64,000 bases of DNA from Saccopteryx bilineata (GCF_036850765.1 NC_089492.1:202832276-202896275); one strand, 5' to 3'; positions 34,735 to 46,126 are shown, counted from the stretch's first letter. Numbers and translations: made by a program. Notes: a model not told the origin generated them from the letters alone.

Positions 34735-35503
34735 TGTTGTAAGGTACCAAAAGCTACAGAATTAATATTAATATTTTAGGAAGCTTAAAGAACATTTTAT
34801 TAATTTGGGCTAAGCGTGTAGAGAAATTTTGAAAATGATCTTTGTACTTGTGTGATTAGCATCAAAACCAGGATGGCAGATAGCATTGTATTGTAAATGC
34901 AGAGGGGAAGGAGGTTTGGATTCTCTGACCTTCCCCCACACCTGTGAGAAAGTGAGTGAATAGCTAGCCAGGTGCGATATTGATGGGCCATTTACAGGCA
35001 TTTGTCCCCATGGAAACTACCTCTCCCCTCCTGAAAGCGTGTAGTTAATGTAAATATCTCTGAACAAAGAAATGGTAGGTGAACACTAGAAAATATAGGA
35101 ATATCTTTTAATATGTAGAGTGACATTTTTACTATTGTGTTACCTTGTAAGTTTTAATGTGTCAAAACATTTTTTATGAATCCTACAGACAAATGTTATA
35201 AACTTGCTAATGAATTGTGTCCCATCCCCCCTTCATCCTTTTCCCAAACCTGTATAGGTGAAAACAAAGGTTATAAGCTTATGCTGTGATGTCAGGCTTT
35301 TTTCCCCTCCCATGTATAATTAAGGGTATATAACCAGCCCTTAGAATACTAATCACACACAATTTGGGACTGCTGCCTCGTGTAAGCTATATGCAGCCGG
35401 CATATTTAATAAATTTCCTCCTTTAATAAAACTCTTCAAAATTCATCTGGACTTGGTGTGTCTATGAAAACCCATGGAATTGTGGATTGGGTACTTTACA
35501 ACA
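34735..35503 (+). mobile_element. Solo LTR, family A, plus strand (769 bp)
   Basis: Same family as 31535-32341 but inverted relative to it. It starts TGTTGTAAGGTACC, has gggtatataaccagccctt as the TATA region, aataaaactctt near the R end and ends TTTACAACA. Flanks attt and attg could be a 4-base duplication. It holds no coding sequence. Confidence 0.85.
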
Positions 35504-35712
35504 ATTGAAGAAATGTTTAGTAAGACTAACAAGAGGACATATGTATGAGTTGGATGTGTGTGATAAAAGTGAGGAATATAAGGTTTGCAGTTTGAGACTA
35601 GAAGATTGGTACCCAACTAGGAAAAAAATGACTGAAAAAGTAGTAAGTATGTTGTTATTTTGCTTTGTTTTAATTTGTTTCAATTTTTTTTCAGTATTGT
35701 ATCTTGTTTTTC

Positions 35713-36058
35713 ATTTTTATTGAATTTATTGGGGTGACACTGGTTAATAAAATTATATAGATTTCAGGTGTATAGTTCTATAATACATCATCTATATATT
35801 GTACTGTGTATTCAACATCCCAAGTCAAGTTTCCTTCTATTACCAATTTATCCTCCTATACCTTCTTCTACAGGCCCCACCCCCTTTCCCTCTGTTAATC
35901 ACCATACTATTGTCTATGTTTATGAATTGTTTATTTTCTTAATCCCTTTACCTTTCTCACCCAGCCCTGCAACACATCTCATTTCTGACAGCTGTCAGTC
36001 TGTTCTACATTTATGAGTATGTTTCTGTTTGTTTAGTTTATTTAGTTCATTGAATTTT
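35713..36058 (-). mobile_element. L1 3'UTR fragment
   Basis: Reverse-oriented L1 3' end with the 'tattggggtgacactggtta' and 'gattcaggtgtatag'-type wording near the tail, followed by pyrimidine-rich 3'UTR. Short and 5'-truncated. Confidence 0.7.
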
Positions 36059-36125
36059 TTTTCTCAAAGTAAAGATTGATCTAGACTTTTATTGTGAACA
36101 TGATGATTTTAATGTCGACAACTTT

Positions 36126-36251
36126 CAAAAAGAAAAAATTAAGAGGTTATTTGATTAATAATGTCAAAATGATTAATATGTCTGAATGTCAAAAGAAAAA
36201 ATTAAGAGGTTATTTGATTAATAATATCAAAATGATTAATATGTCTGAATG
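36126..36251. repeat. 63-bp unit duplicated in tandem
   Basis: Two adjacent 63-base units nearly identical (caaaaagaaaaaattaag... and caaaagaaaaaattaag...), differing at only a few positions (for example atgtcaaaat versus atatcaaaat). Lies in GBP intron 2, about 0.9 kb downstream of exon 2. Confidence 0.93.
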
Positions 36252-37128
36252 TCAAAAGACATATTAAGGCAAGGAATATCAATTACAGTACAGAGGTATG
36301 GGAATAAAAGTGACATTTAATTCCAAAGATTGAAGGAGACCACATTGGGAAGGTATGAAGAAAAGAGAGAAAAGATCCAAGTACCAAGATGATTGGATGA
36401 AAAGTTGCTGGTAAAAACGCTGAAGAGAACTGAATGCAGAGGTGGAAGGAACCCCCCCAGAGAGTGTGGTCCTTTTGAAGCCGAGGAAGAAAAGAATTTC
36501 AAGGAGAAGAAAGAACTCAACTATAAAATATGATGTCAAACAGGGAAGTAACATGGGCCCAAAGATACAGCTATTAAATCATACAAAATGGAGGTTAATG
36601 GTAAATATAAAAGAGCATTCAGTGGACTGTTAGGGTTAGAACCAGAGAGCAGTCAGAAAGAGTTTCAAAGAGAAGAAGTGAAAAAAGGAAATTAAAACAA
36701 AATATTTTAGCTTGAAGAATAATAAAATAAATGGGGTGATAGTCATAATGAGATATGGGGTCCAGGGAGAATATTTAACTTGATAGATATTCAAGTATGT
36801 TGGTTAGTAAATAAGAATATTACAGTACAGAAAACAAAATTTCATGAGGGAGACATAATTTCAAAAGTGTAATACCTGGTGGGTTAGAAAAGATGGCTCT
36901 GAGAACACTAGTATGGGAGATTTTCCTTTTATGAAAAGTGAAAACAATAGAAATGAGAATTAGAAGCAAGAACAAAAATCAAGTTTCAAGTTTATTGGTG
37001 AGAATTAGATTTATTAATGTATTTAATAAGAAATTTAGAATCTCCTTTCATGTGACCATAGACAAGTGGTGAGAAGTTGAGATTCAGCTGGAGTTAACAA
37101 ATCGCCTCTATCACAGGACTTCACTCAC
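36252..37128. other. Intron 2 next to exon 2, unique
   Basis: No gene or repeat recognised. Short open frames at 36279-36633 have no recognisable product. Confidence 0.45.
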
Positions 37129-37324
37129 CCTTCTTTTCTCTTGCAAGACAGTTCATCAAATAGGATTTTCCTGTTCGGTACAGCCCAATGATGGCCACAA
37201 CCACCACTTGTTGAGAAATCTTGTAAAGGATCTTTAATGCTTTCTTGTTCACCAACATCTTCTCATTCTTGTTTTTCACTAAACACATGGGAACCGACAT
37301 GAGGGGTCCAGATGCCATGGCAAC
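37129..37324 (-). pseudogene. GBP pseudogene exon 2 (start codon and P-loop)
   Basis: An acceptor (ggggttacag) is followed by six bases of leader and an ATG at 37316-37318 in good context (gccATGG). The product begins MASGPLMSVPMCLVKN, with LVNKKALKIL and the G1 motif GLYRTGKSYLMN. The donor is gtgagt, leaving one base of a glycine codon to be finished by exon 3. This exon shows no disabling change. Substitutions such as MNCLAREKK in place of the usual MNRLAG are visible. The start is the family start, MASG. Confidence 0.95.
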
Positions 37325-39870
37325 CTGTAACCCCAAAAGAGTCTGTCTGTAGCAATAAGATAACAAACTCATTCTTTTCCTCAAGGTTAATCAAAGTATG
37401 TGTACATCAGCAGAGGGCCTGTGGGACTTCTGTTCTTCCCTATGGCACAGAATGTAAGTTAGCATTAGCAGACCACAGAGGAAAGGGCTTCCTCCACCAT
37501 AATCTCCTATGATGATAGAGATCAAACAGCAGATATTTCCAGCCTCCAAAGTTACTTTTATAATAAAAATAAAATCCAAGCAATGTTTTTCATCCAGTGA
37601 GAGTCTTCATTGTGCTGAGCTCTGTAACACATGCATTATAAAGCTAACCTCACTGGTATTTATAAGAACCTTTCAAGTTCAGGCTTATTATACTCACTTT
37701 GCATATGGAGTTGATGAGCCCCAGAACGACTGAGGGATATGCTCAAATTTATATGTGAATAAGTGGTAGATCTTAGAGTTGAAACCAGGGAAATCTGTGT
37801 CACCATGCCATGCTTTGCAATAATTTATCTGGCAGAATAATATTCCTCAGCAACACTGATTATTCCACATACTCCTAGATTAGTAATGTATAGGAGCTTC
37901 TATTGACTACCCTATACCAACAATACATTCTCTAATTTATTAGTGTGTGAGATGGGTTTCCTTGTATTTCTGCAGAGTTAGGCCCTCATTCCACATACCA
38001 CCCAGCAGTTTCTGGACCAGGCTCTTACCTTGCTTGATCCGTTTTTCATCAAGGGCTCCAGGTCACCTAGTATGTTTTGAATAGTATGACCTCATGTTTT
38101 CACTCCTTGTCTTTATTTAAATACACTGAATGAGCACCTATTATGCACCTGAAATTGTGCTTGTTTCCTGGGATAAAATTATTTATAAACTATGGTTTCT
38201 GCCCACAAAATTATACTACAGTAGCTGTATCAGGTAGTATTAAGTTTAGCTATGAGAAACAAAAAAAATGGTTCATAAAGAATTATACTACTCTCTTACA
38301 TAAATTCCAGGATTAGTAGTCCAGAACTTGCAGGGTAAATTTATTTCATAAAGGATTGGTGCCCAGAAACCTTCCTTATATCATATGCTCAGCCAAGTGT
38401 GAGGCAACCCAAGGTCTAAGAAGGCATGCCATCATACTTATAGTAAGAGCAGACAGGAGAAGGGAAACTAGCATAGGCTTTCACTTAAATAAGAGTTCAG
38501 CCCTTTTACTTAAAACAAAAAATAATAAACTTTAAGTTATCACATTACCATATCCACAAGGCAAACTGAAATAATCATGAGTAGTCTGGAAAAAATATAT
38601 ACACAACAAATGAGCAAGTGTTCTAATAGTATAAAAGATGGAAAAAATAGATGTGGAGAAAAGCTACCATTGTTTGCTGGCAACTATCTCAAAATAGATA
38701 CAGACAGTTAATACAACACTGATCACAGCTCCCTCTCCACCTTTAATAATCTCCACTAAAGTCTAAGCTTGCTCTCTGCTTACTCTCCATGCTGGGCACA
38801 CAGAATGGACTCAGTCAATGTCTGTTAAGGTGAAAATATTCTGAAGCAAAGGGTCTATGTGAGTGACATGTGTTTCAGAGAAAGCTATGTATAGACAGTA
38901 ATTGAATCATGTGTTGAGATGGCAATTCAGCCTTAAGAATAGTAAAAAAAAAAAAAAAAAATCTGAGGCAGTCTAAGGCATGATCATCCTAGGAGAGTTG
39001 GGGTTTCAGAGGCCAGGTCGACAGGATGAGCATCCAGAGAGGTGAGAGATCAGCAATGATAAAGAGCCAGATCGTTCACTGCAGATTTCAGCAGGGAGGT
39101 CAAGGACACCCCTCCTGAGCACAGACTTACTAAAGTGGTGGAACCTGAGCTGAAGGAAGAGGTGTCCATGAGGGAAGGAGGGAGATCCAGAGAAGGCAGG
39201 TTCCCTTCCAAGAGGGAAAGATTGGAGGAGTGTGTCCGGGTCTCAGGAGATATATGCTGAGGTATGAAGTGGTGAAGGGTCAGGGTCTCTGCTATTTATT
39301 CCCCACCCACAAAAAAAAATCAGAATAAGAATGTAAATAAAGAAAAGAATACATTTATTTAAAAAGAGAAAATGTATTGAGAGGATCCTCTTCAGAACAG
39401 CGTTAAAGGGAACAATATTTTTCTCTCCAAAGATATTCCAGGGTGGTTCAGATATGTGTTTAGTGACCATTCATAGCCACTAGACTTTTCTCAGATCATG
39501 GATATTACAGTATCTTAGAAATCATCATCCTTATCATCATCTTAGTATATTTTAAGAACTGTGAATTTTGTAGTTAACATTTATAGACTGATAGTAGAAG
39601 ACTCTTCAAAATCAGCCTATATTTTAGGGCAATCAGTGATTGGTATTTCATACTAAAAATGCAGACCAATAAAATAAAGACTTTAAATATAAATATATAA
39701 AATTACAAAATAAAAAGAGAAAATGCAAATATCACAAAATATCACCAGGGTAAATCTAAGTGAAAGGTATATGATATTTCTTTGTAATCTTAAACTTTCT
39801 CTGTATCTCAGAACTATTTTTCAAAATAAAAGTTTAATATGCAATAATTGAATTGTTGTTGATTTATAGA
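37325..39870. other. Sequence upstream of GBP exon 2, possible exon 1 region
   Basis: No coding exon seen. On the minus strand a good donor (atcaag|gtaaga, donor at 38023-38028) could end a non-coding exon 1, with a TATA-like tatttaaataaag about 90 bases further upstream. A half ISRE-like word (gaagggaaact) occurs on the plus strand near 38458. None is decisive. A faint L2-like patch covers about 38110-38230. Confidence 0.3.
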
Positions 39871-40253
39871 GTTCTCTTTATTACTGAATATTAATCCCTA
39901 TTCAGATATATAACTTTTAAATACTTTCTCCCACTATCTGAGTTGCATTTTTACTCTGGTGATAGTGCCCTTGACACAATTTTTATTTAATTTCATAAAG
40001 TCTAGTTTGTCTATACTATCTTTTGTATCTAATGCTTTGGTGTCATATCCAAGAAATTCTTGCTAAATCTAATATTGTGAAACTTTTACCCTATGATTTC
40101 TTCTGGGAGTTTCATAATTTTAGGTCTTATATTTAGGCTTTGGAAAAATTTTGAATTAATTTTCGTATATGGTATATGGCATTAGGTAAGGTCCAACTTC
40201 AATCTTTTGCATGTGGATATACAGTTTTCCTAGCACTGTTTGTTAAAAAGACT

Positions 40254-40623
40254 TTACTTCTAATGTCAGCCCAGCTTGTGTAAGTCTCTGGTTCGATTTC
40301 CAGTAGGGCACACAAGAGAAGTGCTCATCTTCTCCACCCTTCCCATTCTCTTTGCTCTCTCTCTTTCTCTTCCCCTCCTGCAGCCAAGGCTCCATTGGAG
40401 CAAAGTTGACCCAGGAGCTGAGGATGGCTCCATGGCCTCTGCCTCAGGCACTAGAATGGCTCTGGCCACAACAAAACAACACCCAAGATGGGCAGAGCAC
40501 CGCCCCCTGGTGGGCATAATGGGTGGATCCCAGTCGGGCGCATGCGGGAGTCTAACTGCCTCCCTGCTTCTAACTTTGGAAAAATACCAAAAGAAAAAAG
40601 AAAAAAAGAAAGAAAAAGAAAAC
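40254..40623 (+). mobile_element. Long tRNA-headed bat SINE (type 1), old
   Basis: Diverged copy with tctggttcgatttcc as the B-box and the full type 1 body. Flanks aaaaagact at 40245-40253 and 40624-40632 form a 9-base target duplication. Inserted in the old L1. Confidence 0.85.
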
Positions 40624-41969
40624 AAAAAGACTGTCCTCTCCACTGATTGGTCTTGATACACTTGTTGAAAATCATTTGAAGGTAAACATGCAAGGGTTTA
40701 TTTCTGGATTCGATGTTCTACTCCATTGGTCTATATGCTTGTCTTTACATCAATACTACATAACACATAATTGATTACTAAAGATTTGTACACATAAATC
40801 ATGTTATCTGTGAATAGTGATCATTTTACCTCTTCCTTTCCAATTTAAGTGGCTTTTTTTCTTTTTCCAAATTGCTCTGGCTAGAATTTTCAGTACTGTG
40901 TTATACTAAAAGTGGTGAAAACAGGCATACTTGTCTTGTTCCTGAATCTAGAGAAAAAGCCTTCTATCTTTCACCATTAAATGTGTGTTTTGGGTTTCTC
41001 ATATATAAATTCTATTGGGTTGAGAGTTTCCTTCTATTCCTAGTTCATTGAGTATTTTTACCTTGAAAAGTGTTGAATTTTGTTAAATCTGTTCTCTGCA
41101 TAAGTAAAGATAATTGTGTGCTTTTCCCCTTTCATTCTATTAATTTAGTGTACTACATTGATCATTTTTGTATGTTGTAACATCCCTGTATTCCAAGAAT
41201 AAACCTCACTTGGTTATGGGTTATGGAGTATGGTTCTCTTAATGTGTTGCTAAATGCAGTTTGCTAGTGTTTTGCTGAGGATTTTTGAATCGATATTCAT
41301 CAGGGATGTTGGGCTGCAGTTTTCCTTGTAGTATTTTTGTGTGTTTTGGGGATCAGCATAATACTAGTCTCATAGAATGAGCCATGAAAAATCTCTTCCT
41401 CTTAAGCTGTTTTAAAAAGTTTAAGAATTGAAGTTAATTAATCAAATGTTTGGTAGAACTCACCAGTAAAGCCATCAAGTTATTTTTACTGTCAAGAAAT
41501 TTTTAACTACTAATTAAATATCCTTACCAATTGTGGGTCAATAATGATTTTCTTTGTGATTTAGTCTTGGTAGATTTTGTCTTTCTAGAAATTTGTTTAT
41601 TTCATCTAAGTTATTTAATTTGTTAATGTGCAATTGTTCATAGTATCTTCTTATTATTCCTTTTTTTCTACAAAATTAATCCCTTTCTAAAACTATCCTG
41701 AGAAAAGTATCTATGTGAGTGACCTTCCATTCTGATTTCAATATTTTTTTTCTTAACTAATCTAGCTAAAGGTTTGTCAATTGGTTAATAATTTTGAATA
41801 ACCAACTTTTTGTTTCATTGATTTTTTCTACTGTTTTTCTATTTTCTATTTTATCTCTACTCGAATTTATATTTACTTTCTTCAGTTACTTTTATGTTTA
41901 GCTTTCTCTTTTTATAGTTCTTTAAATTAGAGAAAAGTTATATTTCTTATTTGAAATATTTGGTTTTTT

Positions 41970-42170
41970 CAATTTTTAAAAATTTATTAATTTTAGAGAG
42001 AGAGGAAGGAAAGAGACACAAAGAAAGAGAGAGAAAGAAATGTCAATTTGTTGTTCACTTATTTATACATTCAGTGATTGATTCTTGTATGTGCCCTGAC
42101 AAGGAAGTGAAACCCCAACCTTGACGAATTGGGACAATACTCTAAACAACTGAGCAATCCAGCCAAGGCT
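41970..42170 (-). mobile_element. Older tRNA-derived SINE, reverse
   Basis: Reverse-oriented with 'gtatgtgccctgacaaggaa', 'ttgttgttcacttatttatac' and a degenerate tRNA head 'actgagcaatccagccaagg'. A different and older family than types 1 to 3. Confidence 0.65.
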
Positions 42171-42342
42171 TTTCCTTTTTTATTTATGTAAACATTTATA
42201 CCCTTTGAATTTCCCACTTAGCACTGCTTTCATGCATCCCATAAGTTTTGTTGTGCTTTGTTATCATTATCATTTGTCTCAAGTATTTTTCAATTTCTCT
42301 TGTGACTTCTTCTTTGATCTATTGATTAAGAATGTGTTGTTT

Positions 42343-42742
42343 GCCCTGGCCGGTTGGCTCAGCGGTAGAGCGTCGGCCTAGCGTGCGGAGGACCCGGGTT
42401 CGATTCCCGGCCAGGGCACACAGGAGAAGCGCCCATTTGCTTCTCCACCCCTCCGCCGCGCTTTCCCTCTCTGTCTCTCTCTTCCCCTCCCGCAGCCAAG
42501 GCTCCATTGGAGCAAAGATGGTCCGGGCGCTGGGGATGGCTCTGTGGCCTCTGCCCCAGGCGCTAGAGTGGCTCTGGTCGCAACATGGCGACGCCCAGGA
42601 TGGGCAGAGCAACGCCCCCTGGTGGGCAGAGCGTCGCCCCTGGTGGGCGTGCCGGGTGGATCCCAGTCGGGCGCATGCGGAAGTCTGTCTGACTGTCTCT
42701 CCCTGTTTCCAGCTTCAGAAAAATGAAAAAAAAAAAAAAAAA
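42343..42742 (+). mobile_element. Long tRNA-headed bat SINE (type 1), young and complete
   Basis: It begins gccctggccggttggctcag and keeps A-box (tggctcagcgg) and B-box (gggttcgattcc) for Pol III. It is CpG-rich, ends in a pure A run and is flanked by a perfect 15-base duplication aagaatgtgttgttt (42328-42342 and 42743-42757). The 26-base block 'gatgggcagagc...ctggtgggc' is doubled. This is the least diverged SINE in the window. Confidence 0.97.
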
Positions 42743-43231
42743 AAGAATGTGTTGTTTAACTTCCATAAATTTGTTAAATCTCTAGTTTTACTTCTGTAAT
42801 TGATTTGTATATAATTACATCCATTTTGGTCAGGAAAGGTACTTTGCATGATATCTATCTTTTTATATTTATTAAAACCTGCTTTATGGTTAACATGTTC
42901 TATTTTGGAAAGTATTTCATGCACTGGAGAAGAATGTGTATTCTGCTGGTGTTTGTAGAGGGTTCTGTCAGATCTAGTTAGTTTACTGCATTGTTCAACT
43001 CCTCTATTTCTTAATTAATTCTCTGCTTGATTTTTCTATCCAATACTAGAGTGGGATATTGAAGTCTCCAACTATTATTGTAGAAATGTTCATTTTCATT
43101 TCAATTTCAATTTTTACTTTATATGTTTTGAAGGTCTGTTATTAAGTGCTTAAATGCTTATAATTATTATACTTTGGTATATTAAACTTCTAATTAATAT
43201 ATAATGTCATTCTATGCCTTTTATAACTTTT

Positions 43232-43398
43232 TACTTTAATTTTTCCATTAACTTGGGAGAGTGAGGAAGAGAAGGAGAAAGGGGAGAGAGAGAGAAGCAT
43301 CAAATCATTGTTCCATTTAGTTATGCATTCATTGATTACTTCTTGTACATGCTCCAAAACAACAATCTATCCACAGAGTCACAAGCCAGGGTCATTTT
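43232..43398 (-). mobile_element. Type 3-like SINE fragment, reverse
   Basis: Reverse-oriented: 'gagagaagcatcaaatcattg', 'gcattcattgattacttcttg' and 'aagccagggtca', with the tRNA head lost. Confidence 0.6.
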
Positions 43399-43623
43399 TT
43401 TTTTATTTTAAAGAAAAGTCTGATAATTTTTTTTAATTTTAAAGACAAGTCTGATATTCATATAGCCACTGAGGCTCTCTTTCTGTTACTATTTTTTTAA
43501 ATATAGTTTTCCACCACTTTACTTTCAGACCTTTTGTGTCTTTGGATTTAGGGTAAATGTCTAAAACAGTATATTGTTTTAACTCAGGTTTTTAAAAAAA
43601 TAAATTTTGTAAAAAAGAAAAAT

Positions 43624-45762
43624 AGGGAAGGAAGATGGCAGCGGAGTAGGCGGACGCACAGACGCCCAGCTCTCACCACCAAACTGGAATACAAATCAAT
43701 TTAGGAAAAATTAGCATGAAAAACCAACTCTGAACTGCAAGAACAGCTCTCAAAAACCAAGGAGCAAAGAAGAAACCACAATCCTGGTAGGGAGCGCCTG
43801 AATCTCCTCTGCTTACAGGAATGGAGGGGGGGGGTGAGGCTGAGAGCCCAGAGAGGATCTCACATAGGGAAAAAAGCAGAAACTACTGCTCACAGCCACT
43901 TACCTGGCGACCAGGGAGCGAGGTGTGTTGAAAAGACCAGCTTATCTCCCAAGTAGAAAGGACAGGGAGAGGACTGTGAGGGGCTAAGGAATGCAGGAAA
44001 CGAACTAAAAAAGCTGACTCATCCATGTTGGAGGTGGCCATAGCTGGGGGAGGGACTGAACCTTTCACAAAACAGAGCTGAATTGCTTCTGGATCAGAGA
44101 TCTCCAGACATCCATACAGCTCCAATCAGTGCAACAAGAAACAGCTGAAAACAAGAAGTGGGGAGGAGGGGCAGTAACTCAGGTCTCCATGGAGATCTGA
44201 GATACACCTCCCCCTACTGAAGCTGAGAAAACACCCTGCCCCCAGTGAGATTAGGTGGCTAAAGAAGCCTTCAGAGTCTCAGGTTACACCCATCACATTC
44301 CTGGATACAGTTTCAAGGAAGCCCCCTGCAGAGATCAGTAAACAAGACTATCACCTGTTAAGAAAACAAACAAATCAAGACTTCAAAGCTGCCCAAATCC
44401 GAAAGTGGATTACAGATAACAGCTGACACCAACCCAAGAAGACCTAGAAATAACACAACTGAAAACTGGAGGCAGACAACACCAAGCCTAGACTCAACCA
44501 ACTCTACAAAAAAAAAAAACACCATGAGAAGACGAAAAAGTGCAATCCAAATGAAACCACAAGTGACACCCTCAGGAGATGAACTGAGTGATATGGAAAT
44601 AATCAAACTTCCAGATGCAGAGTTCAAAATAATGATTGTAAGGATGCTTAGGGATCTTAGAACAACAATGGATGGTCACTATGAACACCTAAATAAATAA
44701 ATAACAAGTATAAAAAAGAATCAGTCGGAGATGACAAATACAATATCAGAAATAAAGACCACAATGGAAGGAATTAAAAGCAGGATAGATAGAGCAGAGG
44801 ATCGAATCAGCGAATTAGAGGACAACTGGAATGAAAGCATGAAAACAGAGAAGAAAAGAGAAAAGAAACTCAAAAAGTCAGAGGAAACCCTTAGAGAGCT
44901 CTGTGACAACATGAAGAGAAATAACATCCGCATCATAGGGGTTCCTGAAGATGAAGAAAAAGAATAAGGAATAGAGATGTTGTTCAATCATATCATAGCT
45001 GAAAACTTCCCTAAATTAATGCAAGAGAAACTCTCACAAGTCCAAGAAGCACAGAGAACTCCATTAAAGAGAAACCCAAAGAAACCTACACCAAGACACA
45101 TCATAATTAAAATACCAAAGCTAAGCAATAAAGAGAAAATATTAAAAGCTGCAAGAGAAAAAAAAGTTATCACCTACAAAGGAGCCCCCATAAGGATGAC
45201 ATCTGACTTCTCAACAGAAACACTTGAGGCCAGAAGGGAATGCCAAGAAATATTCAAAGTAATGCAGAACAAGAACCTACAACCAAGACTACTTTATCCA
45301 GCAAGGCTATTGTTTAAAATTGAAGGAGAAATAAAAAGCTTCCCAGACAAAAAACAACTCAAGGAATTCATTACAACCAAACCAATGCTACAGGAAATGT
45401 TAAGGGGCCTGTTATAAACAGCTCAAAGTGGGAAAAGAATACAGCAAAAAAGGAATACACCTTTAAAGAAGAAAATGTCAATAAACAACTACTTATCAAT
45501 AATAACCTTAAATGTAAATCAAAAGACATAAAGTAGCTGCGAGGATAAGAAAACAGGACCCATACATATGTTGTCTACAAGAGACACACCTAAGAACAAA
45601 AGACACACATAGATTGAAGGTAAAAGGATGGAAAAAGACATTTCATGCAAACAGAAATGAAAAAAAAGCAAGGGTACAAATATTTATATCAGACAAATAG
45701 GACTTTAAAACAAAGGATATAGTAAGAGATAAAGAAGGCCACTACATAATGATAAAGGGAGT
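43624..45762 (+). mobile_element. L1 with 5' end and ORF1, 3' part absent
   Basis: It begins with the same 5' terminus type as the 9532 L1 (aagatggcagcggagtaggc). It has 5'UTR, ORF1 (44524-45417) and ORF2 from 45475. The endonuclease start is already damaged by a small deletion. It stops abruptly near 45762, in the endonuclease, at ataaagggagtag. L1 insertions normally lose the 5' end and keep the 3' end, so this shape needs another explanation. Confidence 0.85.
44524..45417 (+). pseudogene. L1 ORF1, two stops
   Basis: The frame has 297 codons plus stop. It starts MRRRKSAIQMKPQVTPSGDE, followed by a coiled coil (TTMEGIKSRIDRAEDRIS), an RRM-like segment (RNNIRIIGVPED) and a C-terminal domain (LQPRLLYPARLLFKIEGEIK). 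TAA stops replace codons 59 (44698-44700) and 148 (44965-44967). Otherwise open. Nearest in the window to the ORF1 at 7282-8193. Confidence 0.9.
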
Positions 45763-45968
45763 AGTTTTCTTGCTACATGTGGTGGTACATTTCACTGGTA
45801 CAGGTAATACAATTGTGAGGCCCACTGCTGTTGTACATTTAAAGATGAATGAAGCAAAGTTCTCACTTTTGGATGATCTATACCTTGAAGGTGGTAAATA
45901 AAAATAAAGGCAGAAGAGATGGGTGTTAAAATGTTACAGATAAAGTGCTTGTGTTTATAAAAGCAAGA
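45763..45968 (+). other. Unidentified sequence fused to L1 endonuclease frame
   Basis: At the L1 break the reading frame continues for about 45 codons without a stop, giving FTGTGNTIVRPTAVVHLKMN and AKFSLLDDLYLEGGK, then TAA at 45899-45901. AATAAA words follow immediately (gtaaataaaaataaagg). It reads like an mRNA 3' end, but I recognise no gene. There is no poly(A) before the adjacent SINE. Confidence 0.4.
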
Positions 45969-46126
45969 TTTTTATTTACTTATTTATTTTAGTGAAGAGA
46001 TGGGCAGGGAGAAGCAGGAAGAATCAACTCCCATATGTGCCTTGACCGGGCAAGCCTGGAATTTTTGAACTGGCGATCTCAGCATTCCAGGTTGATGCTT
46101 TATCTATTGTGCCACCACAGTCAAGC
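45969..46126 (-). mobile_element. Short tRNA-headed bat SINE (type 2), reverse
   Basis: Reverse-oriented: tttatttacttatttatttt tail, 'ctcccatatgtgccttgacc', 'gcattccaggttgatgc' and 'gtgccaccacagtcaagc' head. Confidence 0.85.

Larger units (their letters stand above)
517..37324 (-). pseudogene. Guanylate-binding protein (GBP4/6/7-like) pseudogene, exons 2-8
   Basis: GBPs are interferon-induced large GTPases that assemble on pathogen vacuoles and bacteria. Seven separated blocks on the minus strand translate in order into the G domain, middle domain and start of the helical domain of a GBP. Exon lengths are 190 coding bases plus a short leader, then 126, 110, 197, 245, 281 and 213, and every phase joins correctly except where a base is missing. 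Wording such as [24 protein letters not shown] and [13 protein letters not shown] puts it nearest the GBP4/6/7 group by memory of the family. The P-loop GLYRTGKS is intact, but there are five lesions, in exons 3, 4, 6, 7 and 8. Introns 5 and 7 are 18.6 and 9.3 kb, swollen by retroelements. Exon 1 was not securely found, and exons 9 onward lie outside the window. A transcribed but non-coding relic is possible. Confidence 0.9.
39880..43610 (-). mobile_element. Old L1, distal to proximal ORF2, minus strand
   Basis: In reverse it runs from the ORF2 C-terminal half (cttatatttaggctttggaa) through the RT region (tctgtgaatagtgatcatttt, tcttgttcctgaatc) to the endonuclease (agaatgtgtattctgctgg at 42930). 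All frames are destroyed. Split by SINEs at 40254, 41970, 42343 and 43232. The plus-strand L1 at 43624 begins where it stops. Confidence 0.75.

Noticed and set aside
20029..35503. Proviruses between LTRs
   Set aside because: The LTRs at 20029, 31535, 33511 and 34735 are of different families or inverted, and no gag, pol or env wording lies between them.
36126..36251. CRISPR-like array
   Set aside because: Two adjacent direct units without spacers in a mammalian intron; a tandem duplication.
38455..38471. Interferon-stimulated response element
   Set aside because: Only one gaaact half is good (gaagggaaact); the spacing and second half do not match the tandem consensus.
42343..42420. tRNA gene (A-box and B-box, tRNA-like head)
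   Set aside because: It is the head of a SINE with a 300-base body, poly(A) tail and target duplication. The same holds for the other tRNA-like heads at 16153, 18751 and 59694.
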